NCBI RefSeq assembly: GCF_900240215.1
Contig: NZ_LT964681.1
Location: forward strand, 26,071-73,778
Origin: Raoultibacter timonensis
GTDB taxonomy: Bacteria > Actinomycetota > Coriobacteriia > Coriobacteriales > Eggerthellaceae
DNA length: 47,708 bases
Direction: 5' to 3'
Made by a program: the position numbers and the translations under genes. The notes under the pieces were generated by a model that saw only the letters and a program-made list of their open reading frames with translations, had not been told where the DNA came from and did not search any database. Shown piece after piece: positions 17,420-25,812 of this stretch (position 1 is the stretch's first letter; each line of letters opens with the position of its first letter).

Positions 17420-18611
17420 GGCGGAGCACCCCCTTGCTCGATGCCGGCAGAACGCCGGTTAAATGCTCTTGGAGCCGATCTTTCGCCGGGACGTTCTCGC
17501 ACGATTCCTGCGCCTTGCGCGCAGCCACTTCGTCGAGCTGCACCACGTACGGCACGCCTCCGTCGATGGGAGCGACGTTCTCCACGCCGGGGCATACGAT
17601 CTCGATCGCCGCCTGCTCGCTGGCGAGGTAGACCATGCTTCCCTTCTCGCCCGCCATAAGGGCACGCAGCTTCAGGCGGTCGTTCAAAGCAAGCAAGCCT
17701 TCGTCGGAGCCAAGGATGACCGACATGGGGCCGTTCACAAGCGCGCTCGAATACACGCATCGAAGCGCCGTCTCGTACGCCGCCCGCTCGGGCTCCATGC
17801 GGTCGATCTCGTCCCACAGAGGCGCGCACATGATGCGGGCCGCCGTCTCCTGCGAAAACCCGTGACGGCGGATGAGCAGGTCGAAGATGTAGGTGATGAC
17901 CTCGGTGTCGGTCATGAGCGTACAATCGTATCCGAACTGCTCGACGTAGCGGCGGTTGGCATCGTAGCTCGATATTTCGCCGTTGTGCACGATCGACCAG
18001 TTGAGCAGCGTAAACGGATGCGCCCCGCCCCACCATCCGGGCGTGTTCGTGGGAAAGCGGCCATGCGCGGTCCACAGCCACGCCTTGTAATCGCAGATGC
18101 GGTAGAACTCGCCGATGTCTTCGGGATAGCCCACCCCCTTGAACGCTCCCATGTTCTTGCCCGACGAGGCTACAAAAGCTCCGAGGATCGAAGCGTTGAT
18201 GCGAAACACATGCTGCATCGTGTATTCGGCTTCGTCGAGTCCGCTCATATTGAGTTTGACCGGATGAGGCGCAACGAAGTAGCGCCAGATGTCGGGCGGA
18301 TCCTGGATGCCCCGCACCGCTTCGGTGGGAATGCGCTCCTGCTTCTCGCTGATGAAGTACCCATCGAGATACGCTTCGGTTTCGCTTCGCGCCTCTTTGC
18401 TCTCGTACATGATGTGGAACGCGTAGAGATCCCGATACGCAGGGTAGATGCCGTATGCGGCGAACCCGCCACCGAGGCCGTTGCTGCGATCATGCATCAA
18501 TGCGATGGACTTCAGAATGTCGCTCCCGTCGTGGAGTCCGCCGCTTTTATCCATGATTCCCGCAATGGCGCACCCGGACGGAATCCTGATATCGCCTTCG
18601 CGTAAGGTCAT
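17412..18611 (-). CDS. Glutamate synthase glutaminase domain (class II amidotransferase)
   Basis: 399 residues. Class II (Ntn-hydrolase) glutaminase releasing ammonia for the FMN partner. The nucleophile should be Cys14 in GCAIAGIMDKSGG, so a 13-residue propeptide must be removed, as known for GltB and some PurF proteins. Family motifs are seen: AHGRFPTNTPGWWGGAHPF, WSIVHNGEISSYDANR, and DTEVITYIFDLL. Start is the ATG at 18611 behind GAGGTG; an ATG at 18632 is possible but lies before that ribosome site. First gene of the coupled three-gene glt operon. Confidence 0.9.
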   Translation of the reverse strand: MTLREGDIRIPSGCAIAGIMDKSGGLHDGSDILKSIALMHDRSNGLGGGFAAYGIYPAYRDLYAFHIMYESKEARSETEAYLDGYFISEKQERIPTEAVRGIQDPPDIWRYFVAPHPVKLNMSGLDEAEYTMQHVFRINASILGAFVASSGKNMGAFKGVGYPEDIGEFYRICDYKAWLWTAHGRFPTNTPGWWGGAHPFTLLNWSIVHNGEISSYDANRRYVEQFGYDCTLMTDTEVITYIFDLLIRRHGFSQETAARIMCAPLWDEIDRMEPERAAYETALRCVYSSALVNGPMSVILGSDEGLLALNDRLKLRALMAGEKGSMVYLASEQAAIEIVCPGVENVAPIDGGVPYVVQLDEVAARKAQESCENVPAKDRLQEHLTGVLPASSKGVLRHA

Positions 18612-18828
18612 GCGCTGTACACCTCGTCTCATTTCATCGTGCGGATACGCGTACCCAGCCCGCGAGCGTTCGTCGGCCGACCGAGCTTCCGACGAACGCC
18701 CTACCTGCCGTCTCGGATGAGTTTGCGAACCCAGACGGAACGCTTCGAGGTACGGGGCCGGCATTCTGTGGTGCTACGAGTGTACGGGCGCTATGTTTCA
18801 GAAGGATATGCGCCGTGTTTCGAGTGTG

Positions 18829-19584
18829 TTAAGGCTGCACGGCGTCCGTCCCGCCCGAATTCTTCTCCCGGCGCGCAATCAGCGCGTACGCCCCCGCGCC
18901 GCAGGCGACCAAAACGAGGGTGACAACCGCGACGAGAGCGGTAGCCGTCCAGTCGCCTTGCGCAGCATAGGCCGAGGCGAGCGTCGACGAAACGATAGAG
19001 GGTATGCGGCCGACGGTCGTGATGGCCGCAATGCGCGACAGACGGCAAGGCGTAAGGCCCGCAACATAGGTCATGATGTCCTTCGGCGTGCCGGGAACGA
19101 GAAAGCAGATGAACAAGATGAGTTCGAATCGCTTCGACGCGCGAAGCCATGAGATCGACTCGATCTTTTCGCGAGAGAAGAACAGCTCGACAACCCGCAT
19201 GCCGGCGGTCCGCGTAAGAGCAACGACAGCGACCGTTCCGATCAGGCTGCCGGCAAGGCAGAGAGCGGTCCCCTCCCAAAACCCGAATGCATAACCGGCC
19301 CCTAGCTCGAGCGGCTCGCCGGGAATGACGGCAACAACCACCTGGGCCACCACGAGCAGAACCATGATGACCGGAGCCAAAGCACCGCGTTCGTCGACCC
19401 ACGCTTGCAATCGCTGGCCGTCGGTAAACAGGGAAAACGCGTCTTTTCCGTATACCGCCGACCAAGCAAGCGTTGCAGCCAACACCGCAACGGCGACCAC
19501 GATTACCGCCGCGCGTTTCGCGATTAGGACCCCTCGCTGCTCGATCGACGCCGCCTGTCCCGTCTTCGCTGCTTCTCGCCGCAT
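18829..19584 (-). CDS. TVP38/TMEM64-family (SNARE-associated/DedA-like) membrane protein
   Basis: 251 residues with about five to six hydrophobic segments. The core is recognisable: VIPGEPLELGAGYAFGFWEGTALCLAGSLIGTVAVVALTR, then FLVPGTPKDIMTYVAGLTP, then RIPSIVSSTLAS. Members of this superfamily are thought to act in lipid scrambling or membrane homeostasis; the precise role here is not known. Start is the ATG at 19584 behind GAAGGGA; the frame extends 51 codons upstream without membrane character. The two-component operon ends 58 bp upstream on the same strand, so cotranscription is possible. Confidence 0.85.
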   Translation of the reverse strand: MRREAAKTGQAASIEQRGVLIAKRAAVIVVAVAVLAATLAWSAVYGKDAFSLFTDGQRLQAWVDERGALAPVIMVLLVVAQVVVAVIPGEPLELGAGYAFGFWEGTALCLAGSLIGTVAVVALTRTAGMRVVELFFSREKIESISWLRASKRFELILFICFLVPGTPKDIMTYVAGLTPCRLSRIAAITTVGRIPSIVSSTLASAYAAQGDWTATALVAVVTLVLVACGAGAYALIARREKNSGGTDAVQP

Positions 19585-19642
19585 GATGATCCCTTCGATA
19601 TATCCGTCAGAACCATCATCGAACGCAAGTGTCAAATAAGCA

Positions 19643-21274
19643 TCAACAATTGAAAACGCCGGGGAAACGGGCCTCCACCCGTGCGCCCGTTTCGTCGAAA
19701 CGGTTCGACAGAACAACCGAGCCGCCGCATTTGGCAACCAGCAACGAGCATATACCGAGGCCCAGCCCGAAATGCTCCGATGAATCGGGGCGAGACGTAT
19801 CGCGATAGTAGGGTTCGAGCCCCTGCTCGAGGGCTTCTGCCGAAAAACCGGGACCGTCGTCCTCCACGGTCACCACGAGATCCGATCCGTCCGCCGCGCA
19901 AACCAACACGACAAGGGAGGTCGCGTATCGCGCCGCATTCGCGAGGAGGTTACCTGCAACCCTCTCGACGACATCGGCATCGAGGCGTGCAGTTTCGGGC
20001 AGCTCGGAGGCGATGACGTCGGAACGTTTGCCGCAATCGGCAGCCAGCGCTCGCGCCGCTTCGCCAAGGCGCTCGACAAGGCGGCTTGCGTCGACGTCGA
20101 CGGCGACCACCTCGCAATCGTCGAGCTTTGCAAGATCGCGCATGGCTTCGATATAGCGCTCGATACGTTCAACCTGCCGCTGCGACGAACGCGCCATCTC
20201 CTCGATCTGATCGGCGGCAAGACTTCCGCTCGCCGTATACGATGCAAGCATCTCGAGCTGCCCCCTGAGCACGGTAAGCGGCGTGCGCAGATCGTGGGCG
20301 AACGCCGCGTTCGCCTCTTTGCGCGCCTCGACCATCCGCCACATTTCGCGGTTGCTCGTCACAAGCGACGCGCGCATCGTCTCGAAGCTTTCGGTAAGCT
20401 TGCCGAGCTCGTTGCCGCTATCGGGCGCAAGCTCGAAATCGAGATCGTTTTCGGCGATCCGCTGCGCAGCACCGCGCATCGTCGCAATCGGCTGCTTCAG
20501 ATGATTGCGGTAGAACAGATGGGCCGTCGCAACGAAGACGAGGGCGAACACTCCCGGGAACACGAGGAACGTGAGCAGTTGCAAAGCGTCGTATGCGCCA
20601 TCCTCGGGGTGATGGGCGACATAATAGGACACGACCGACGAAGCCGGCTTTTCGCCTCTTTCGTCCGCCGGCAGCAAAGACCCATCGGCAGCGCCTTCGG
20701 GAAGGCGTCTCTTCTGGGCCTCGTCGTAAGCGGGCACGGCAGCAAGGGGAATGGGGTCTTCGGTTGCGCCTTCGGCGAGGTCCTCGCCGTCGAGAATTCG
20801 CCCATCGTACACGCGCATGCTTTCGCTATCCGAACCCGGCTCGTCAATCCGTATGGCTAAGGCCGATTCGTCTTCCGGAACCTCAACGTACAGGGAGTCG
20901 TCTTCGTTGCCGTACCACGACAGAGCCTCGGCAGGCACGAGCGCATTGGCGTCGCTCACATAGATGTACATCCCCGATCGAGCCGAGGATTCACGCCAGA
21001 TTTCAGACGATGCGTTAGACAGAACGCTTGCGGCGCACGTCGACACGGCGAGCGCGACGACGGTGGCCGCTATCGCGTAGATCACGAACGCGGTCTTCAG
21101 GGAGCACGAGCGCATGAACGCCCGCAAGCGGCGCAGGGGATGAAGCATGCCCGGTTTGCCCTTCGCAAAGCCAGCCGGAGCGCGGCGCGATTCGGAATCA
21201 GCGAATCCCGAATCGCAATGCGGTTGAGAACCGGGGCGATCCGAACCGTGCGGCTCTCCTCCTATGCGCGCCAT
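19643..21274 (-). CDS. Sensor histidine kinase (HAMP/HisKA/HATPase)
   Basis: 543 residues from the ATG at 21274, which overlaps the response-regulator stop by 13 nt; a start at 21148 (501 residues) is also possible. An Arg-rich N-terminus is followed by TM1 (about 62-85), an extracytoplasmic domain rich in acidic residues, TM2, a HAMP linker (LKQPIATMRGAAQRIAENDLD), and HisKA with AFAHDLRTPL (phospho-acceptor about His327). The ATPase boxes follow: NLLANAARYA, EDDGPGF, GLGLGICSLL. It phosphorylates the OmpR-type partner encoded just upstream. The signal is unknown; the sensor domain resembles nothing I recognise. Confidence 0.9.
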   Translation of the reverse strand: MARIGGEPHGSDRPGSQPHCDSGFADSESRRAPAGFAKGKPGMLHPLRRLRAFMRSCSLKTAFVIYAIAATVVALAVSTCAASVLSNASSEIWRESSARSGMYIYVSDANALVPAEALSWYGNEDDSLYVEVPEDESALAIRIDEPGSDSESMRVYDGRILDGEDLAEGATEDPIPLAAVPAYDEAQKRRLPEGAADGSLLPADERGEKPASSVVSYYVAHHPEDGAYDALQLLTFLVFPGVFALVFVATAHLFYRNHLKQPIATMRGAAQRIAENDLDFELAPDSGNELGKLTESFETMRASLVTSNREMWRMVEARKEANAAFAHDLRTPLTVLRGQLEMLASYTASGSLAADQIEEMARSSQRQVERIERYIEAMRDLAKLDDCEVVAVDVDASRLVERLGEAARALAADCGKRSDVIASELPETARLDADVVERVAGNLLANAARYATSLVVLVCAADGSDLVVTVEDDGPGFSAEALEQGLEPYYRDTSRPDSSEHFGLGLGICSLLVAKCGGSVVLSNRFDETGARVEARFPGVFNC

Positions 21275-22053
21275 CGGTACCCCACGCCCCATACCGTCTT
21301 GATGTAATCGCCCTCGGCACCCGCTTCGGAAAGCGATTTCCTCAGCCGTCTGATATGCTCGGTTACCACCGAGCCGTCTCCCGGCTCGCCCCACACGAGC
21401 TCGTATATGCGATCGCGGTCGAAAGTCTGCCCCCGGTGCTTGACGAGCAGCGCGCATATCTCGTATTCCTTCTTGGTCATCGACACTTCGATGCCGTTGA
21501 CAAGCACCGCCCTGCGTCCGAAATCGATCGAAAGCACCTCGTCCACGCAAATGACGCTGCGGGTTCGGACTCGGCGCTCGCGCGCGATGTGGGCAGATAC
21601 CCGAGCGCCGAGAACCTCGAGCGAAAACGGCTTGGTTACGTAATCGTCGCCCCCCGCCGCAAAGCCCTCGAGCTTATCGGCGTCTTCGACGCGGGCCGTA
21701 AGGAAGATGATCGGGCACGAAACCGCATCGCGAATCATGCGGCAAGCCGAAATACCGTCTACCGAAGGCATGTTGATATCGAGCAGAATGATGTCGGGCT
21801 GGCGCTTTCCCACGCGATCGAGCACCTGGGCCCCGTCGAACGCGGTAGCCACAAGGTACCCGTTGAGCTCGAAATAGCTCTTGAGCATGCTCACGATATC
21901 GCGCTCGTCATCCGCGATTAGAATGAGCGGCCCGTCGGCTCGCTCCCGCCCTGTACCCGTTTCGTCTACCACGTATGCGCTTCGCCTTTCCCGCTCGCCC
22001 GAAAAGCCCCCGATCCGCTCGGTCGGCCGAATTCTCAACTGCTCGGCAACCAT
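21262..22053 (-). CDS. OmpR-family response regulator
   Basis: Receiver domain with the acidic pair Asp48/Asp49, phospho-acceptor Asp92 (LLDINMP), and a conserved Lys in YVTKPF. A winged-helix domain follows, ending TVWGVGYRWRA. Taken from the ATG at 22053 it is 263 residues with an unconserved 40-residue N-terminal extension and a weak ribosome site. A GTG at 21972 (236 residues, GAAAGGCGAAG upstream) would give a family-typical length and may be the real start. It overlaps its kinase gene. The two genes form a two-component operon; targets unknown. Confidence 0.88.
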   Translation of the reverse strand: MVAEQLRIRPTERIGGFSGERERRSAYVVDETGTGRERADGPLILIADDERDIVSMLKSYFELNGYLVATAFDGAQVLDRVGKRQPDIILLDINMPSVDGISACRMIRDAVSCPIIFLTARVEDADKLEGFAAGGDDYVTKPFSLEVLGARVSAHIARERRVRTRSVICVDEVLSIDFGRRAVLVNGIEVSMTKKEYEICALLVKHRGQTFDRDRIYELVWGEPGDGSVVTEHIRRLRKSLSEAGAEGDYIKTVWGVGYRWRA

Positions 22054-22121
22054 CGCCTGCCGATAAGCGAGAACGATACCAGACGAATGTCAAAAAAGCA
22101 TCAACTGCAAAACTTTCCGAG

Positions 22122-23690
22122 TTACCCGCAATCGCCCTTGCCCGCCTCCTCCACAAGGTCGAGCAGTTCCTGTTTCGAATGGATGCCGAGCTTCGTGTAA
22201 AGGCTCTTGCTATGGCTTCGGATGGTGTTCTCCGAAAGGCAGAGCCTTTCGGCAAGGTAGGCGACATTGCGACCATGGGCGAACGCAACGAGCACATCGG
22301 ATTCGCGGGGGCTCAGCTCGAAGCGTCGAACGATAGCTTCGCACCGCTTCTCGAGCGAGGCATCCGAGGCCGCAACCGCCTCCCCCGCAGCATCGGCCAC
22401 CGCCTCGCCCGCATCTCGTTCCCCCTGGGGTTTCTCGCGACGCTGCATGCCGGCATACGCCATTGACAGCGCATAGAGCACGAGAAGTGCGGCAATGAGC
22501 GGGATGGGGGCGTCGAACACGCGGGCATGGTACAGGACAACGCTTGCCAGCGCTCCCGCCGCGAACGCGGCGTACACGATACCCGCGAACACCCCGAATG
22601 CAAACCGCACCTCTACGCCTTCGCTTTGGGCGGTCTCGAGACACGAGGGCATGATCATGGCGAACAGCAGCGAGAACGCGGCGTACAGGAGCATCGTGAC
22701 GATCAGCTCGGTGCCGTTGAAGATGGAGAGCACCAGCAGCGCGGTGGCGATCACCGGAAACATGATGCGGTAAAGGGAGGTAATGCTCGGGCCCCGCACC
22801 CATGCTCCCGAGCCCAGCGGGCTGACGAGCACCAAAACGAGCACGGCCCCCGTAACGGCGGCGCCGATCGAGCTCGTAATGCCCACGGCGGCAACCATCT
22901 GCGGCACCGTCTGCAAGGCCATGGTCCGCGTGATCGCCACGGCGAACACGGTCGCGGCCACGCAGAAGATAGGGTTGCGGAGCGCCTTGAAAAGCGCATC
23001 GAGACGGAAAGACGCCTTGCCCGAATCCTGCACCGCACCTTCTTCCGCACCCGCCGTGCGGAAGGCGCATCCACCGACCTCCCCCGCTGCCGCACCCGAT
23101 CTTCCCGTGCGTTCGAAAAAGCAGAGCAATGCCGTCGAGCCGACGGTGCTTAAAACGAACACCGCCTCGAGCACGAGCAACGGCGCCAAGGCGAGAACCG
23201 CGAATAGGATCGAATGGACGACGAGCGCCGCAAGAACGACTTTGACGACCTCGCCCACGCCGAGCGCGCCGAACGCCAGCTCCCACCGCATCAGCAGCGA
23301 GGCGATTCCCCCGCCCGCCAGAACGCCGAACGCGCATGCAGCCGCTTCTCCCGACAGGCTGCCCACCAAAGCGAGCACGATGTAGCTGCCGATGATGAGG
23401 GCGCAGGCAACCCAGGGGCGGGAAAGCACCTCGACAACGAGAGCCACCGACGGGGGGAGCGCCCGTGCGTACGCCAAAACAAAAAGCGCTGCGGCGATCG
23501 TGGCGAACAGCGGTATCGAGCACCATGCGAGCAGCGAGAGGAGTGTCAGCCCCGTTCGCTCCAAAAGCGGAAGGCCGCCCCAAATGGTCAGCATGCAGCA
23601 GAGCATGAACAGCGCAAAGCCAACGCTTGCCGCAAAGCTGCGCCGATGCTCCGAGACGTACTCGGATGCTCTGATCCTGCGTTGCGCCAC
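22122..23690 (-). CDS. LuxR-type regulator with polytopic membrane N-terminus
   Basis: 522 residues from a GTG at 23690 (GGGAGG upstream); an ATG at 23729 is in frame but has a poor ribosome site. About twelve hydrophobic segments are interrupted by a hydrophilic Gly/Ala/Glu-rich loop (FERTGRSGAAAGEVGG...). The C-terminal LuxR helix-turn-helix is FELSPRESDVLVAFAHGRN, then ENTIRSHSKSLYTKLGI. It is divergent from the Tat flavoprotein gene at 23885, and an inverted repeat lies between them. It is expected to sense a small molecule in the membrane and control that reductase. Confidence 0.87.
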   Translation of the reverse strand: MAQRRIRASEYVSEHRRSFAASVGFALFMLCCMLTIWGGLPLLERTGLTLLSLLAWCSIPLFATIAAALFVLAYARALPPSVALVVEVLSRPWVACALIIGSYIVLALVGSLSGEAAACAFGVLAGGGIASLLMRWELAFGALGVGEVVKVVLAALVVHSILFAVLALAPLLVLEAVFVLSTVGSTALLCFFERTGRSGAAAGEVGGCAFRTAGAEEGAVQDSGKASFRLDALFKALRNPIFCVAATVFAVAITRTMALQTVPQMVAAVGITSSIGAAVTGAVLVLVLVSPLGSGAWVRGPSITSLYRIMFPVIATALLVLSIFNGTELIVTMLLYAAFSLLFAMIMPSCLETAQSEGVEVRFAFGVFAGIVYAAFAAGALASVVLYHARVFDAPIPLIAALLVLYALSMAYAGMQRREKPQGERDAGEAVADAAGEAVAASDASLEKRCEAIVRRFELSPRESDVLVAFAHGRNVAYLAERLCLSENTIRSHSKSLYTKLGIHSKQELLDLVEEAGKGDCG

Positions 23691-23755
23691 GCGTCCTCCC
23701 GTCGCTCCAGCCGAAACGCATAGCTCCATTCTATATTAAGTTATTCCCTATTGAA

Positions 23756-23774
23756 TTCACATAACGGGTGTGAA
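23756..23774. promoter_or_regulatory. Inverted repeat in the divergent regulator/flavoprotein promoter
   Basis: TTCACA (23756-23761) and TGTGAA (23769-23774) are perfect 6-bp arms with a 7-bp spacer, in the AT-rich part of the divergent gap. Size and place fit a dimer-binding operator for the adjacent LuxR-type protein. Confidence 0.5.
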
Positions 23775-23884
23775 GCGCTTTCGTTTTCCAGTTGCTAGGA
23801 TGCTAACCGCCTCACCAAGGCAGCATACACCAGATTCGATCGGCAGGGGTGCAAGGCCGACCGAACGCGAGGAAGGGAACAGCT

Positions 23885-25687
23885 ATGAGTATCGATGCAT
23901 CGTTCAACAGGCGCGACTTTCTGAAGATGGGGGCCTTCGCCGGCGCAGGCGCGGCCGTCGCAGGGCTTGCCGGATGCTCGGCACCCGCGAAAACGGATAG
24001 CAGCGCGGGCAGCGAACCGAGCGGGGCGGCTTCGGCGCCCGCCGACATCAAACCCGGCGACGAAAGCGCCATCGGAACCGCACCCGAGGTAGCCGATGCC
24101 GACGTGAAGGAGACGGTATCGTGCGACGTGCTCATCGTAGGAGCGGGCATCACGGGCGTCGCGGCAGCTCGCTCGGCGGCCGAAGCGGGAGCGAAGGTCA
24201 TCGTCGTCGAAAAGAAGACGGGGATCAGCATCCACGGCTTCCAATGCGCTTCGGTGAACAATTCGATATCGAAAGAGCTTATCGGCGAAGTCGACGTATC
24301 GGAAATACTGTGCGAATACCAGCGCCGGAGCGTCGGCAGGGCCAACATGGCCCTGGCATCGCTATGGGCCAACTACTCGGGCGAAGTGCTCGATTGGTAC
24401 ATCGAGCCCATCGCCGACGAGCCCGACGAGATGTCAAACGTAACGCTCGCCTACTACCCCGTGCCGGCCGAACGAGCCGAAGCGAACGACATGTGCAAGA
24501 CGTTTCTCGGAGCGATCGACTTCAAGGAGGACCCCGATAACGGCACCGGCTCGCTCACCTGGATCCACCTCGGCGAAAAGAGCCGCGACATCGCCCAGGA
24601 CCTCGGCGCGGAATTCCGGTTCAGCTCGGCCGTCATCAAGCTCACGACCGACGAGTCGGGCAAAGTCAACGGCGGCTACGTGAAGGACAAGAGCGGGGCG
24701 ATATCCAAAATCGAAGCCTCGAAGGGCGTCATCCTCTGCGGCGGCGGCTGCGCGCAATTCGGATGCGGATCGGAAGTCATGCACAAGGTATACGCGCCGC
24801 AGATGGTCAAGAACTACCGCATCGTCACCGGCGGCGAGCCGGAGTGGGAAACCATGTTCGAACTCGAACCGTTCGAGCTCGGCGGTACGACCGGAGACGC
24901 CCAGATCATGGCGCTGTGGGTCGGTGCCGCAATGGATCTTTTCGGCGACACCGCCATGGGATCATGCGAATCGGGCATCGGCGGCACGGTTGCGCTCTGC
25001 GTCAACCAAAAAGGCGAGCGCTTCTGGAACGAGGACATGGGCATCTGGGAAAAGCACGACCAGGTGATGAACCAGCCCGACCGTTGCTGCTACGACATCA
25101 TCGACGTGAACTGGCGCGACCGCTTGCCCTACCAAGCCGCAGGGCACCGCAATCTCATGGTCACCGATCTGCCGGTAGCCATCGGCTACACAGGACCCGA
25201 GTATATCGAGGCGTTCCATGAAGCGTTCATGTCGTCGGTCGGCAAACCCGAAGGCGTCATCCCGAGGCTCGACCCCTATGCCGGACCGGTGTTCGGGGCG
25301 AACACGCTTGAGGAGCTTGCCGACCTCGCCGGCCTGCCGCGCGATGCGTTCATCGCGTCGGTCGAGCGCTACAACGAGCTCGTCGCCCAGAAGAAGGACG
25401 ACGATTTCGGCTGCGACCCGGCCAAGCTCTTCCCCATCGATACGCCGCCGTTCTTCGCTTGCCGAGCCGACGTCGCTCCCGCCATGGGTGCCTACCTCGG
25501 CCTCCGGGCGAACGGAAAGCTCCAGATCCTCAGCAAGGAAGGCGACCCCATCGAAGGTCTTTGGGGCGCGGGCAACACCGTCGGCATGAAGTTCGCCCCG
25601 AGCTATTCGACGCTGATGTCGGGCATGAACCACGGCAACTGCATCACGCACGGGTACCTCGCCGGACTCTACGCCGCCCAGTCGTAG
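23885..25687 (+). CDS. Tat-exported lipoprotein FAD-dependent reductase (fumarate reductase-like fold)
   Basis: 600 residues. A twin-arginine signal (NRRDFLK, Arg9-Arg10) ends in a lipobox, LAGC (Cys31), so it is an exported membrane-anchored flavoprotein. An FAD Rossmann motif, GAGITG, is at 86-91, and the family's FAD-domain segment appears as VNQKGERFWNED. The C-terminal region reads LWGAGNTVGMKFAPSYS where fumarate-reductase-type enzymes have a GGVHGxNRLGG-like loop, so the substrate is probably different. No CxxCH haem motif and no FMN-binding domain are present; electrons must come from a partner not encoded here. Start: ATG at 23885 behind GAAGGGA. Divergent from a membrane LuxR regulator. 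Confidence 0.88.
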   Translation: MSIDASFNRRDFLKMGAFAGAGAAVAGLAGCSAPAKTDSSAGSEPSGAASAPADIKPGDESAIGTAPEVADADVKETVSCDVLIVGAGITGVAAARSAAEAGAKVIVVEKKTGISIHGFQCASVNNSISKELIGEVDVSEILCEYQRRSVGRANMALASLWANYSGEVLDWYIEPIADEPDEMSNVTLAYYPVPAERAEANDMCKTFLGAIDFKEDPDNGTGSLTWIHLGEKSRDIAQDLGAEFRFSSAVIKLTTDESGKVNGGYVKDKSGAISKIEASKGVILCGGGCAQFGCGSEVMHKVYAPQMVKNYRIVTGGEPEWETMFELEPFELGGTTGDAQIMALWVGAAMDLFGDTAMGSCESGIGGTVALCVNQKGERFWNEDMGIWEKHDQVMNQPDRCCYDIIDVNWRDRLPYQAAGHRNLMVTDLPVAIGYTGPEYIEAFHEAFMSSVGKPEGVIPRLDPYAGPVFGANTLEELADLAGLPRDAFIASVERYNELVAQKKDDDFGCDPAKLFPIDTPPFFACRADVAPAMGAYLGLRANGKLQILSKEGDPIEGLWGAGNTVGMKFAPSYSTLMSGMNHGNCITHGYLAGLYAAQS

Positions 25688-25739
25688 GGCACCTCGGCTG
25701 CAGGATCGAAAGATCCGTCCATGCGACCGAGACGATGCA

Positions 25740-25770
25740 GGGGCCCGCGCGCTTCAACTGCGCGGGCCCC
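25740..25770. terminator. Strong GC hairpin between convergent flavoprotein genes
   Basis: Perfect 11-bp stem, GGGGCCCGCGC (25740-25750) with its complement (25760-25770), and a 9-nt loop, midway between two convergent stops. No T-run on either side, but position and stability suggest a shared terminator. Confidence 0.6.
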
Positions 25771-25812
25771 GATTCGCCTTGCCTCGGCGCTGCTGCGCCG
25801 CTCTGCCCGGCC

